Assembly: GCA_016934825.1 (NCBI GenBank) | Contig: JAFGSB010000006.1 | Coordinates: forward strand, 1-64,000 | Length of the DNA: 64,000 bases | Direction of reading: 5' to 3' | Source of the DNA: Candidatus Zhuqueibacterota bacterium | Lineage (GTDB): Bacteria; Zhuqueibacterota; Zhuqueibacteria; Residuimicrobiales; Krinioviventaceae | Shown: positions 1 through 8,291 of the stretch, one piece after another | Layout: each line of letters begins with the position of its first letter | How positions within the stretch are numbered: the stretch's first letter is position 1 | Made by a program: the position numbers and the translations under genes | Notes under the pieces: model-generated | The model's database searches: none | What the model was told of the DNA's origin: nothing | Seen by the model: the letters and a program-made list of their open reading frames with translations, nothing else

Positions 1-269
1 TCCCTGATCAGGCTTACAAGTTAAATAAAATCAGGATAAATAATTATAAAAATTTATTTTCTCCCACACAAATCAATTAATGATGTTTTATCCGAAAAAG
101 TTAATAATATAAATATGTTACGAGTGTCGTGTCCGGGTTTAACCGGACACTGGTGCCTGCTGAAATATATCAAAATATTTATGTAAAACAATATATTTCT
201 ATGCAGGGGATTTAGGCTAATATATTTTTTTAAAATAAACTCCAAATTACGTTTTAATAGACAAACCTC
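1..269. other. AT-rich non-coding edge with one palindromic repeat
   Basis: No convincing gene is seen here. The 63-residue minus-strand ORF in the track has no family resemblance and is partly made of the dispersed palindrome at 129-155, so I do not count it. The stretch lies downstream of the membrane protein gene at 270-1007. Confidence 0.6.
129..155 (+). repeat. Dispersed palindrome, copy a
   Basis: GTGTCCGG and CCGGACAC form 8-bp arms around GTTTAA, followed by the asymmetric tail TGGTG. The flank 'gagtgtc' before it is shared with the copy at 60281-60313. It is one of about ten related sites in the window. Confidence 0.8.
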
Positions 270-1007
270 TTACCTGTTACTCAATGAAAAATGTGAAATT
301 TTACTCAACAGGTACACAAAGCAGCCAATAAACAGATAAAACAAAACAATGTGAATGAATAAAAATTTTACGGTCAACACATCCCAAATATACAGGAAAT
401 AATTCAATACTAAAAAAACAGATAAAAAAATACTGCTTAAATTTAAAAGCTGGATAAAATTAAACTTTCCGCTCATAAATGCGTCCACCATAAATCCTAT
501 TCCCGCGCCAAATATGGCAATCGTGATCAATAGCAGATATAAAAGGAGCAGAAAAACTATACTTGACAGCCGTAAAATAATTTTCGCATATTTTTCCAAA
601 AACGATCTGATTTCTGCCGGTACAATTTTTTTTTCACTATCCTGAATATTGAGCGAGGACATGTCGATTTGTTTTATTCCCTTTTCGTTTTTCAGATAAA
701 TATTGTCCTCGGATATAAACACGGAATTTTTGGGGCAACCGGCAAAATAATCTTCATCGTACAGTGTGTCGCAAATAATCTCAACAGAGTCGCCGATGAT
801 TAATTTAACCGGGACGGGATCTAAAAATTCTATTTTCCCGGAGACTATTTTCATTTCCGGGAATGGTTCAACGAAAGCCCGGGTATAAAGTTGAACGTAT
901 TCCATGACTTTATTGGAAAGCGGGACAATAAACAATATTCCTATCATAACGGTATTGAACAACAGGAGCAGGAGGAACAAAACTTTTTTGGACAAGATAG
1001 TTTTCAT
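270..1007 (-). CDS. Multi-pass membrane protein, possibly DUF1189-like
   Basis: A 245-residue protein with one N-terminal membrane segment (about 8-30), a soluble domain of roughly 110 residues, and three hydrophobic segments in the C-terminal third (about 143-170, 185-208, 212-235). That layout (TM, extracytoplasmic domain, TM bundle) resembles the DUF1189 family, but I recognise it only by architecture. The soluble part has two Cys (about residues 79 and 91). It starts 21 bases after the stop of the butyrate kinase gene on the same strand, so the two are probably co-transcribed. No function is assigned. Existence of the gene is likely from length and membrane pattern; the family call is weak. 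Confidence 0.6.
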   Translation of the reverse strand: MKTILSKKVLFLLLLLFNTVMIGILFIVPLSNKVMEYVQLYTRAFVEPFPEMKIVSGKIEFLDPVPVKLIIGDSVEIICDTLYDEDYFAGCPKNSVFISEDNIYLKNEKGIKQIDMSSLNIQDSEKKIVPAEIRSFLEKYAKIILRLSSIVFLLLLYLLLITIAIFGAGIGFMVDAFMSGKFNFIQLLNLSSIFLSVFLVLNYFLYIWDVLTVKFLFIHIVLFYLFIGCFVYLLSKISHFSLSNR

Positions 1008-1028
1008 GAAGTCAAAGTCGAATTATCG

Positions 1029-2102
1029 TTAATACTCTTTCACATCTTCTTCGCCCCGGAAAATTCGCAGAACCCCTTCAGCCATCGCTTCCATTTCCAT
1101 TTCGCCGGGAAAAACAAATACCGGGGCTATGAACATAATCCGTCCGGTAATCTCGGTAACCAGTTTGTTTGAATTAGAAAGCCCGCCCGTTATAACAATG
1201 GCCTTGACATCACCATTCACAACGGTTGCCATGGCTCCTATTTCCTTGGCGATCTGATATGCCATAGCCAGATAAACATTTAACGCGTTTTCATCCCCCT
1301 GTTCGATCATTTGTTCCACTTTTTCCAGGTCTTTTGTACCCAGGTAAGCCATCAGTCCCCCTTTACTCATGACCAACTCAATCATTTGGGATTTGCTGTG
1401 ATTACCGGAAAAACACATGTCAATAAAAGGGATTAAGGGTAATCCGCCGGTTCGTTCAGGTGAAAAAGGTCCTGCGCTCGACGCGTCATTGACGTCGATT
1501 ACCCGACCATTCCTGATCGGCGCGATAGAAATCCCGCTACCAAGGTGAGCAACAATAAAATTATTTTCGTTTGCGTTAATATTTAATTTTTTAGCGGCCC
1601 AGAACGCGGCAGCCCGTAAATTTAAGGAATGAGATAACGCTCTTCTTTGAATGGCCGGATGGCCTGAATATCGAGCAACAGGTTCAAATTCATCAACGGA
1701 AACCGGGTCGACTATGTAAGCTTCACAATTGTATTTTTCCGCCATACGATCCGCCAGGGCGCAGCCCAAATTGGACACATGGGCGCCGCGGACACCCTGC
1801 CGGGCATCATTTATCATGTCCTCGGATACCACATATGTTCCCCGCTTTAATGATTTCAGGATACCGCCTCGTCCCACAATCGCGTCGAAATTTTTTTTGC
1901 TTTTCACTCCGGTAAGAAATTTTTCAATCGCTTCAATGCGATACTCAAATTGATTCCACAAAGAGTGAAAAGCATTCAACTCTTCCTGGGGATGAACAAT
2001 AGTTTCCTGCTCAATTTTTTCACTTCCTGAAAATATAGCAACTTTGGTTGAAACAGATCCCGGATTTATGACCAGGATCAGGGGATTTTCAACTTTTGTC
2101 AA
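1029..2102 (-). CDS. buk: Butyrate kinase
   Basis: A 357-residue member of the acetate/butyrate kinase (ASKHA) family. It interconverts butyryl phosphate plus ADP with butyrate plus ATP in the cytoplasm, a substrate-level phosphorylation step in fermentation. The N-terminal phosphate loop 'INPGSVSTK', the central 'AHLGSGIS', the 'NDASSAGPFSPERTGGLP' stretch and the late 'ITGGLS' are typical of butyrate kinase rather than acetate kinase, and the length is standard. The usual partner, phosphate butyryltransferase, is not next to it; downstream is a membrane protein instead. It lies just after the terminator that closes the hydrogenase block, and functionally matches H2-evolving fermentation. 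Branched-chain fatty acid kinases of the same family are an alternative substrate call. Confidence 0.92.
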   Translation of the reverse strand: MTKVENPLILVINPGSVSTKVAIFSGSEKIEQETIVHPQEELNAFHSLWNQFEYRIEAIEKFLTGVKSKKNFDAIVGRGGILKSLKRGTYVVSEDMINDARQGVRGAHVSNLGCALADRMAEKYNCEAYIVDPVSVDEFEPVARYSGHPAIQRRALSHSLNLRAAAFWAAKKLNINANENNFIVAHLGSGISIAPIRNGRVIDVNDASSAGPFSPERTGGLPLIPFIDMCFSGNHSKSQMIELVMSKGGLMAYLGTKDLEKVEQMIEQGDENALNVYLAMAYQIAKEIGAMATVVNGDVKAIVITGGLSNSNKLVTEITGRIMFIAPVFVFPGEMEMEAMAEGVLRIFRGEEDVKEY

Positions 2103-2199
2103 AAATTTTCTCCTTTATTACTCTGAAAAAGACTAATTGATTTTAAATCGTTAATCAAAGTTAGAGAAATATAAAAAACGCAACTTTTACATTCAAGTA

Positions 2200-2229
2200 A
2201 AAAGGGAAAAGTGAACACTTTTCCCTTTT
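2200..2229 (-). terminator. Rho-independent terminator after hydA1
   Basis: A 14-bp perfect stem (AAAAGGGAAAAGTG / CACTTTTCCCTTTT) with an AA loop lies 22 bases after the hydA1 stop. Read on the minus strand, the stem ends in a run of T. It separates the hydrogenase block from buk. Confidence 0.75.
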
Positions 2230-2250
2230 AAAACCACCTCAATTATGAAA

Positions 2251-3990
2251 TCAAGCTTCAGCTTTTTCATACACCGATTTGCGTACGTAATGGGTATGCA
2301 AAAGTTCATGCGCCTTGTGCCCGTTTGGTTCGCCCAAAAATTCTTCATAAAGTTTCAGTATCGCCGGGTTTTCATGGGATTTCCTGATTTCCATCTTACG
2401 GTCCTGCTTATAAATCGCTTCAACCCGCTTTTTCCGAATTTCTTCGGACGTCGGAATGGGCTGGCCGCCGCCGCCTATACAACCACCGGGACAGGCCATA
2501 ATTTCGACAAAATGATAATCCGCTTCTCCTGACGCTATCTTTTCCAGCAGTTTACGGGCGTTGGCAAGTCCGTTAGCAACCGCGGCTTTAACTTTGGTGC
2601 CGTCCAGATCGATTTCGGCTTCTTTTATACCATCCAAACCTCTCACCGCATTGATCTCTATGTTTTCGAGCGGTTTTTTGGTGACCAGTTCATAAACTGT
2701 ACGCAAAGCCGCTTCCATAACACCACCGGTATTACCGAATATAACGGCCGCACCTGTGGAAATACCCAGGGGTTCATCATATTCTTCTTCATGCAACTCC
2801 GGCAGATTAATTCCCACCTGTTTCATCATAACCGCCGCCTCACGGGTCGTTAATACGGCATCCACATCCCGGAACCCGCTGTCGGTCATTTCGGGCCGCG
2901 ATGCTTCATATTTCTTTGCCGTACAGGGCATGATCGAAACGCTGTATATATCTTTCGGATCAATTCCGTTCTTTTCGGCATAATAGGTTTTCGCCAGGGC
3001 TCCAAACATCTGCTGCGGCGACTTGCATGATGAAACGTGCGGCAACAGGTCAGGGAAAAAGTGCTCGATAAAATTGATCCAACCCGGACTGCATGACGTT
3101 AACAGCGGCAACGTTCCGCCGTTTTTAATCCGGCCGAGCAGTTCGGTGCCTTCTTCCATGATCGTCAGATCGGCCGTAAAATCGGTGTCAAAGACTTTAT
3201 CAAAACCGAGCATCCGTAAACCGGTGACGAACTGGTTGGTAACCAGCGAACCGGCGGGCATACCGAACATTTCACCGATGGACGCCCTGACAGCCGGGGC
3301 CGTCTGCACAATAACATGTTTTGTCGGGTCGTCCAGCGCTTTCCAGACACTGGCGGTATGATCTTTCTCATACAATGCGCCAACCGGACAACGATCAATA
3401 CATTGTCCGCAGGACACGCAGGCGACATCGTTAATACCTTTACCAAAAGGCGTATCCACCCAAACGTCATAACCGCGGCCTTCGAGACCGATCGCGCTGA
3501 CGCTCTGCACCAGTTCGCAGGTCTGGATACAACGGCGGCATAGAATACATTTTGAAGGATCGCGTACGATCGCTTCACTGGACAAATCCAGTTCGCCTTT
3601 TCTTTCCTTATAATCAAAACGTATTTCTCTTATACCAAGCTGTTCGGCGACATCCTGTAATTCACAGAAATTGTTGCGGACACATTCGGTACATTTCATC
3701 GGATGACGCGACAATAACAATTCAAGCGCCATTTTTCGTGATTCACGAACAAACTGGGACCGTGTCGAAACGACCATACCGTCCTGACACTTCCAGGAAC
3801 ATGCCGTGCGTAATAATCTGTCGCCTTCTATTTCGACAACACATAAACGGCAGGCAGATACCGGCGGCAGATCGGGATGATAGCACAACCGGGGAATTTT
3901 TATATTCAGTTTTTCAGCGGCTTCCAGAATCGTGGTTCCTTTTGCTACTGTAACCGTTTTACTATCTATTGTCAATGTGATATTTTCCAC
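2251..3990 (-). CDS. hydA: [FeFe]-hydrogenase catalytic subunit, set 1 (HydA1)
   Basis: 579 residues, the length of NAD-linked (HydA/HndD-type) enzymes. Reversible proton reduction at the H-cluster, fed by ferredoxin and NADH through HydB/HydC. Visible sites: N-terminal [2Fe-2S] Cys36/47/50/64; His96/Cys100/103/109 for the His-ligated cluster; two [4Fe-4S] sets Cys148/151/154/158 and Cys191/194/197/201; H-cluster motifs TSCSPGW (about 298), MPCTAKKYE (Cys356) and ACPGGC (Cys500/504); a C-terminal small-subunit region ending in 'HKAHELLHTHY'. The L1 motif is Cys-Ser rather than the Cys-Cys of clostridial CpI, and a Cys follows in 'SCKSP'. It is the last gene of the block, 64 bases after hydB1. 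Bifurcating activity is inferred from the HydABC set; the H-cluster maturases HydEFG are not in this window. Confidence 0.95.
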   Translation of the reverse strand: MENITLTIDSKTVTVAKGTTILEAAEKLNIKIPRLCYHPDLPPVSACRLCVVEIEGDRLLRTACSWKCQDGMVVSTRSQFVRESRKMALELLLSRHPMKCTECVRNNFCELQDVAEQLGIREIRFDYKERKGELDLSSEAIVRDPSKCILCRRCIQTCELVQSVSAIGLEGRGYDVWVDTPFGKGINDVACVSCGQCIDRCPVGALYEKDHTASVWKALDDPTKHVIVQTAPAVRASIGEMFGMPAGSLVTNQFVTGLRMLGFDKVFDTDFTADLTIMEEGTELLGRIKNGGTLPLLTSCSPGWINFIEHFFPDLLPHVSSCKSPQQMFGALAKTYYAEKNGIDPKDIYSVSIMPCTAKKYEASRPEMTDSGFRDVDAVLTTREAAVMMKQVGINLPELHEEEYDEPLGISTGAAVIFGNTGGVMEAALRTVYELVTKKPLENIEINAVRGLDGIKEAEIDLDGTKVKAAVANGLANARKLLEKIASGEADYHFVEIMACPGGCIGGGGQPIPTSEEIRKKRVEAIYKQDRKMEIRKSHENPAILKLYEEFLGEPNGHKAHELLHTHYVRKSVYEKAEA

Positions 3991-4054
3991 TTCTTACCTC
4001 CAAATTGCGAATTTTTTTCTAAAACAGTCCGGTTGCGGACTGAAATGATCTTAA

Positions 4055-5656
4055 TTAAGCGACAGCAGCCTGTGCGACCTGCGGTTTTTTGACATACTTT
4101 TCGAATTCGCCGCGGAAATAACGCAGACAGCCTAAAATAGGTACAGGGGCGGCCTGACCAAGTCCACAGAAGGCACCCTTCATCATTACCTTTGCCAGGT
4201 CTTCGATCAAATCCACGTCTTTGAGTTCACCGCGACCGTCCGTCAACTTTTCCAATAACTCCAATAACCTGCCGGTTCCTTCGCGGCATAAAGTACATTT
4301 ACCGCAGGATTCATGATTAAAGAACTCGACAAAATTCTTAACCAGGTCTACCACATCCTGAGAATCATCCACAACAAGCAGAGCGCCCGAGCCCAATCCG
4401 GCCCCGATTTCCCGCAAATTTTCAACGGTCATCGGCAGGTCAAGATGTTCCGATGTCAGTATACCGCCGGTCGTTCCGCCCATTTGCGCCAGCAAAAAAC
4501 CTTTTCCGTCTGGTATACCCTGACCAACCTCATAGATGATCTCGCGCAGGGTAATACCCATCGGCACTTCGATCAATCCGGGGTTTTTGATATTTCCGAC
4601 CATTGTGAAAACTTTGGTTCCGGGGCTTTTTTCAGTGCCGTTAGACTTGTACCAGGCGGCGCCTTTGGAAATGATCTGCGGTAAATTCGCCAGGGTCTCA
4701 ACATTATTCACTATTGTCGGTTTACCCCACAAACCAACCGAAGGCGGGAACGGCGGCTTATCGCGTGGTTCGCCCCGTTTTCCCTCGATGGACTCGATCA
4801 GCGCGGTTTCCTCGCCGCATATATAAGCGCCGGCGCCTTCACGTATTTCCAAATCAAATGAAAAGGAACTGTTAAAAATATTCTTTCCCAGTAGCCCGTG
4901 TTCCCTGGCCTGATCTATGGCTTTTTGCATTCTGTTTATTGACATTTTATATTCACCGCGAATATAAACAAAACCCTTATTCGCGCCCACTGCGTATCCG
5001 GTTAATGCCATACCTTCTATAACGGCATGCGGGTCGCCTTCCAGGATCAATCTGTCCTTGAAAGTACCGGGTTCACCTTCGTCCGCGTTACATATTATAT
5101 ATTTTTCCTCGCTTTTTTCACGGGCTGCAAATTCCCATTTCATGCCGGTCGGAAAAAACGCGCCGCCGCGTCCCTGAAGGCCCGATTCTTTAACTGTGTT
5201 TATCACATCCTCGGGTTTCATTTCCGTCAGCGCTTTACCCATTGCTTCATATCCGTCATGCGCAATATATTCTTCGATATTATCCGGATCGATTATTCCG
5301 GCATTTTTCAATACAACTCTGACCTGCTTTCCAAATCGCGGCGCTTTGCCTTCTTCCTCTTTGGTCTCCGGGATATCCGCATATTGCAGGCGCTCGACTA
5401 TACGCCCTTTGATCAAATGTTCCGAAATGATCTCCGATACATCCTCAACCTTAACACCCGCGTAATATACCGCATCAGGAAAAACAACAAGCACAACGCC
5501 TTTATTATAAATACCAAGACTTCCAGTTTCAACAACCCGGACCTCATCGGTCAGAGCGGCCAAACTTAGTTCACGCTGTAATTCATCTTTTACTGAATGG
5601 GCACCCTGAGCGATCGTATGCGCATCCATCGCAATAAGTATATGTATTCTATGCAT
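4055..5656 (-). CDS. hydB: HydB1: NuoF-like NADH/FMN subunit with a Cys-free N-terminal domain
   Basis: 533 residues. The NuoF-like core binds NADH and FMN ('GLQGRGGAFFPTG', 'CNADEGEPGTFKDR') and a [4Fe-4S] cluster (Cys451/454/457 in 'SCGKCTLC' plus Cys497). It would connect NADH with HydA1. Residues 1-90 align by eye with the thioredoxin-like ferredoxin domain normally at the front of HydB ('VVETGSLGIYNKG' for the usual 'ETGCLGLCEKG'), but all cluster Cys are gone; no Cys occurs before residue 189. The protein also stops after the NuoF core, without the C-terminal 2[4Fe-4S] ferredoxin domain seen in HydB2. It overlaps hydC1 by 8 bases. Start chosen because the degenerate domain is in frame and starts at this ATG. 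Confidence 0.93.
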   Translation of the reverse strand: MHRIHILIAMDAHTIAQGAHSVKDELQRELSLAALTDEVRVVETGSLGIYNKGVVLVVFPDAVYYAGVKVEDVSEIISEHLIKGRIVERLQYADIPETKEEEGKAPRFGKQVRVVLKNAGIIDPDNIEEYIAHDGYEAMGKALTEMKPEDVINTVKESGLQGRGGAFFPTGMKWEFAAREKSEEKYIICNADEGEPGTFKDRLILEGDPHAVIEGMALTGYAVGANKGFVYIRGEYKMSINRMQKAIDQAREHGLLGKNIFNSSFSFDLEIREGAGAYICGEETALIESIEGKRGEPRDKPPFPPSVGLWGKPTIVNNVETLANLPQIISKGAAWYKSNGTEKSPGTKVFTMVGNIKNPGLIEVPMGITLREIIYEVGQGIPDGKGFLLAQMGGTTGGILTSEHLDLPMTVENLREIGAGLGSGALLVVDDSQDVVDLVKNFVEFFNHESCGKCTLCREGTGRLLELLEKLTDGRGELKDVDLIEDLAKVMMKGAFCGLGQAAPVPILGCLRYFRGEFEKYVKKPQVAQAAVA

Positions 5657-6125
5657 TTGCCTGCCCTTTCATTTTATAGTCCTTTAAAATTGCCACTGCC
5701 TTTTCAGGTGTCAGGTTACCGTATACCTCGTCGTTGATCATCATAACCGGGGCTACGGCGCATAAACCAAGACAGCTTGTAAATTCAAGTGTGAATAAAT
5801 TATCCGGTGTGGTTTCATTCATTTCCAGACCCAGATATTCTTTTATTCTGTCCAGGACTTCTTTTGATCCTTTAACATGACAGGGCGCGTTATTACAGCA
5901 ACGAATAATATATTTACCTTTTTTAACAGTCGTAAACAAGCTGTAAAATGTAGCAACACCATAAATTTCACTCAAAGGTATTTTGGTTGTTTTTGCGACC
6001 CTTGTCAGTATTTTATCGGACAGGCAGCCAAATTCTTTCTGTACATCCTTTAAAATATAGATTAGCGGAGTTTTTGTCTCTTTATAGCTTTTGACAATCT
6101 CGTCCACTTTGCCCAAATCTTGCAT
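5649..6125 (-). CDS. hydC: HydC1: NuoE-like [2Fe-2S] subunit
   Basis: 158 residues, the usual size of NuoE/HydC/HndA. A helical N-terminal part is followed by a thioredoxin-like fold with a [2Fe-2S] site: Cys77 and Cys82 (C-N-N-A-P-C) and Cys118 and Cys122 (C-L-G-L-C). It passes electrons between the flavin subunit HydB1 and the hydrogenase. Its stop overlaps the HydB1 start, which implies translational coupling. It sits 47 bases after the HndB-like gene. Confident from motif, length and neighbours. Confidence 0.94.
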   Translation of the reverse strand: MQDLGKVDEIVKSYKETKTPLIYILKDVQKEFGCLSDKILTRVAKTTKIPLSEIYGVATFYSLFTTVKKGKYIIRCCNNAPCHVKGSKEVLDRIKEYLGLEMNETTPDNLFTLEFTSCLGLCAVAPVMMINDEVYGNLTPEKAVAILKDYKMKGQANA

Positions 6126-6172
6126 TCTGAACCTCCGTAAATTTCATAATAAGTGGAAATAAATTCACTACG

Positions 6173-6574
6173 TCAACTCAAATTAAAAACATAATTTGTC
6201 AACACTTTATCATTCACAACGTGCCCGTTAATTATTTCACGTGCAATTTCAGGTGTAACTTTGCCATAAGTGATTGTTTGTTTGGAAGCCTGGGAAATTT
6301 GTATCATCGGCTCCTGATCGCAATAGCCCAGACAGCCGGTCTGGGTGACTATGGCATCCTTAATGTTGCGTTTATTCAATTCATCAATAATTGCTGACAT
6401 GGTAGCGCGTGCACCGGCGGCAATACCGCATGTTCCCATCGAAACGATAATCCGGTATTTCGCTGTTTTTTCACGCGATGCCATATCCTGTTTTGCTTTC
6501 TCCTTAATGGCGCGAAGATCGGCTAATGTTTTCACAGATCGGTCCTCCTTAATCGGTTTGAATGAATCATACAC
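6173..6574 (-). CDS. HndB-like (2Fe-2S) ferredoxin domain protein
   Basis: 133 residues. After about 40 variable residues comes a thioredoxin-like ferredoxin domain with 'SMGTCGIAAGAR' and 'TQTGCLGYCDQEP', matching the separate HndB-type subunit of NADP/NAD-linked hydrogenases. It resembles the N-terminal domain of HydB2, and its presence next to the Cys-free HydB1 suggests it supplies the cluster that HydB1 has lost; that link is inference. It lies between the HATPase gene and hydC1 on the same strand, with a 'ggagg' Shine-Dalgarno on the minus strand. Confidence 0.88.
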   Translation of the reverse strand: MYDSFKPIKEDRSVKTLADLRAIKEKAKQDMASREKTAKYRIIVSMGTCGIAAGARATMSAIIDELNKRNIKDAIVTQTGCLGYCDQEPMIQISQASKQTITYGKVTPEIAREIINGHVVNDKVLTNYVFNLS

Positions 6575-6608
6575 ATCTATATATTATTATTTATTGATCA
6601 ATAAAAAT

Positions 6609-7157
6609 TCATCCGCTTGAACGAATGGCCAAAAGATGCTTTTTAATTTGCTCTCTGGCGGGTTCAGCAACCTCATAAATTGAACACGCCCGCTCAACCA
6701 TCCTGGCATATATCCAGAAAGAATCAAAACTGAAATATCCGCTGTCAGTCCGGTGAAGATAGCAAAAATGAACATCCATATTACTGATAACCAGATTAAC
6801 AATAGTTTCGACAATATTTCCCAGCGGCGCCCGGTTGAGATGATTTTTCCTGAATTCCGCGGTAACGGTTGTTCCCTTACCCACCTCCGAATTCAATTCG
6901 ACAAAGCCTCCGGACTGCCGGGCCGACTGGTTGAGTAATGACAATCCCATCCCAACGGAACGTGTCGTCCGGGACGTGATAAAAGGATCAAGTACCTTTT
7001 CCTGTGTTTCGCGGCTCATTCCCCGCCCGTTGTCGCGTATACGTATTCGAAAAATGTTCTCCCGGTCCAGTTCTTCAATATATATGATAACCCTTGAAGC
7101 TTCCGCCTCGATAGAGTTGGTCACGATATCCAGAATATTTAATGATAATTCACGCAT
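6609..7157 (-). CDS. Histidine-kinase-like ATPase domain protein of hydrogenase clusters
   Basis: 182 residues. A stand-alone GHKL ATPase domain with N-box 'DIVTNSIEAEA', G1 'DNGRGMS', 'TTRSVGMGLSLL' and G2-like 'GKGTTVTAEF'; no dimerisation/phospho-acceptor helix is present. The C-terminal part (about 110-182) has 'DSGYFSFDSFWIY'. Such proteins occur beside HydABC genes in other anaerobes (from memory). It might act as an anti-sigma or switch kinase, or as a partner of the receivers in this block; no direct evidence. It starts 11 bases after the PHP gene. Confidence 0.8.
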   Translation of the reverse strand: MRELSLNILDIVTNSIEAEASRVIIYIEELDRENIFRIRIRDNGRGMSRETQEKVLDPFITSRTTRSVGMGLSLLNQSARQSGGFVELNSEVGKGTTVTAEFRKNHLNRAPLGNIVETIVNLVISNMDVHFCYLHRTDSGYFSFDSFWIYARMVERACSIYEVAEPAREQIKKHLLAIRSSG

Positions 7158-7168
7158 CTTTATACTTT

Positions 7169-7924
7169 TTATTCATTCGGTAATTGTAAAAACGCGCCGC
7201 GCCCGTCTTTTTTTTCTATGGCTTTTTTGATTTCAGCGAAATTCGGCGCCGCGATGTTGAAATACGTCATCTTGGTTCCGATCATACCGATATCATGCGC
7301 GTCGGAAGCGGTCACTATTGTATATTGGGTATTATTTAAGAATCTCAACCTCTCTTTTGCCTGGTCCGGCGGTAATGAAATTTCCACAGCATGTACATGG
7401 ATATTTTCGGGTATAAAACCAAGTACCCGGAGAATACTGTGCGATTTTCGATCGATATGCGCCGGATAAATGATACCGTTCAGGTCATTCACATGATTCG
7501 CGACATTTTCAATCGAAGCCCTGACGGGTAAACCAAGAAACCTTTTATTCTCATTAATAATATTTTCATCTTTATCGCAAACATATTGCGGTCCCAAAAT
7601 GGACTCATCATATATTCCCGGCGTGAGATTTTCATATATAAAATCCTGAAAGTCCATCACGCTGTCCAGCTCCGGGAAAAGACAGAGCATATGCGCGCCT
7701 TCACGCGTATATACTTCCATACCGGCAATGACCGTCAATTTCTTATTTTCTGCCGCCTCCATAACAGCCCTGACATTTTCAGCGGAATTGTGATCCGTTA
7801 TCGCAATAATATCCAGTTTCTTTTTAATCGCTGTGTCGATAATATCTATCGGACCCATACTCAATTCAGCGCATGGTGATAATACCGTATGAATATGCAA
7901 ATCCGCCCTGTACCAGTCCAGCAT
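7169..7924 (-). CDS. PHP-domain metal-dependent phosphoesterase
   Basis: 251 residues. PHP metal-site motifs are present in order: 'DLHIHTVLSPC' (His10, His12), 'ITDHN', 'GMEVYTREGAHML', 'PAHIDRKSHSI' and 'ASDAHDIGMIG'. This fits a TrpH/YciV-like phosphoesterase that hydrolyses a phosphate ester, substrate unknown. PHP genes are frequent neighbours of [FeFe]-hydrogenase genes (from memory). It starts 4 bases after the DRTGG gene stop, so tight co-transcription is likely. Confidence 0.88.
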   Translation of the reverse strand: MLDWYRADLHIHTVLSPCAELSMGPIDIIDTAIKKKLDIIAITDHNSAENVRAVMEAAENKKLTVIAGMEVYTREGAHMLCLFPELDSVMDFQDFIYENLTPGIYDESILGPQYVCDKDENIINENKRFLGLPVRASIENVANHVNDLNGIIYPAHIDRKSHSILRVLGFIPENIHVHAVEISLPPDQAKERLRFLNNTQYTIVTASDAHDIGMIGTKMTYFNIAAPNFAEIKKAIEKKDGRGAFLQLPNE

Positions 7925-7928
7925 TCAC

Positions 7929-8270
7929 TTATCTCCCCCTTAATCCGAGATCAAAAAGCTGACCGGCAATATCGAATGCAGATTGATCGGATTTAAAAAC
8001 GGGTATATTTTTTCCCCTGGCCTTTTCCAGCGCGGAACTTTCCGGTTCAAGATTATCAGGGAGAATGACACCCGCAAGAGATTTAAAAAAGACAATCGCA
8101 ATCACATTTTCATGCGTTTGATTGGTAACCCAAATTGATCCTTTGAGTGCGTTTGACATGGCATCGCTTAATATATCAGATAAATATCCTTTGGTCACTT
8201 CTTTATTCAGATTACCTTCACCACTCAATATTTTTAAATTCAGTTTTTTGACAATTTCCTGCAGTTCCAT
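7929..8270 (-). CDS. DRTGG-domain protein
   Basis: 113 residues, one domain. The start 'LQEIVKKLNLKILSGE' and the pattern 'VTKGYLSDILSDAMSNALKGSIWVTNQTHENVIAIVFFKSLAGVILPD' match the DRTGG fold found in some HPr-kinase and phosphotransacetylase N-termini and as stand-alone genes in hydrogenase clusters. Function unknown, perhaps ligand sensing. It lies 21 bases after the kinase gene and 4 bases before the PHP gene. Confidence 0.8.
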   Translation of the reverse strand: MELQEIVKKLNLKILSGEGNLNKEVTKGYLSDILSDAMSNALKGSIWVTNQTHENVIAIVFFKSLAGVILPDNLEPESSALEKARGKNIPVFKSDQSAFDIAGQLFDLGLRGR

Positions 8271-8291
8271 AACTACTCCCTATCTTGAACC

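Noticed and set aside
54-245. 63-residue minus-strand ORF
   Set aside because: No family pattern and its middle part is translated palindromic repeat.
3165-3617. 150-residue minus-strand ORF inside hydA1
   Set aside because: Shadow in another frame of a clearly conserved hydrogenase gene.
5027-5569. 180-residue plus-strand ORF opposite hydB1
   Set aside because: Antisense shadow of hydB1; no family pattern or Shine-Dalgarno.
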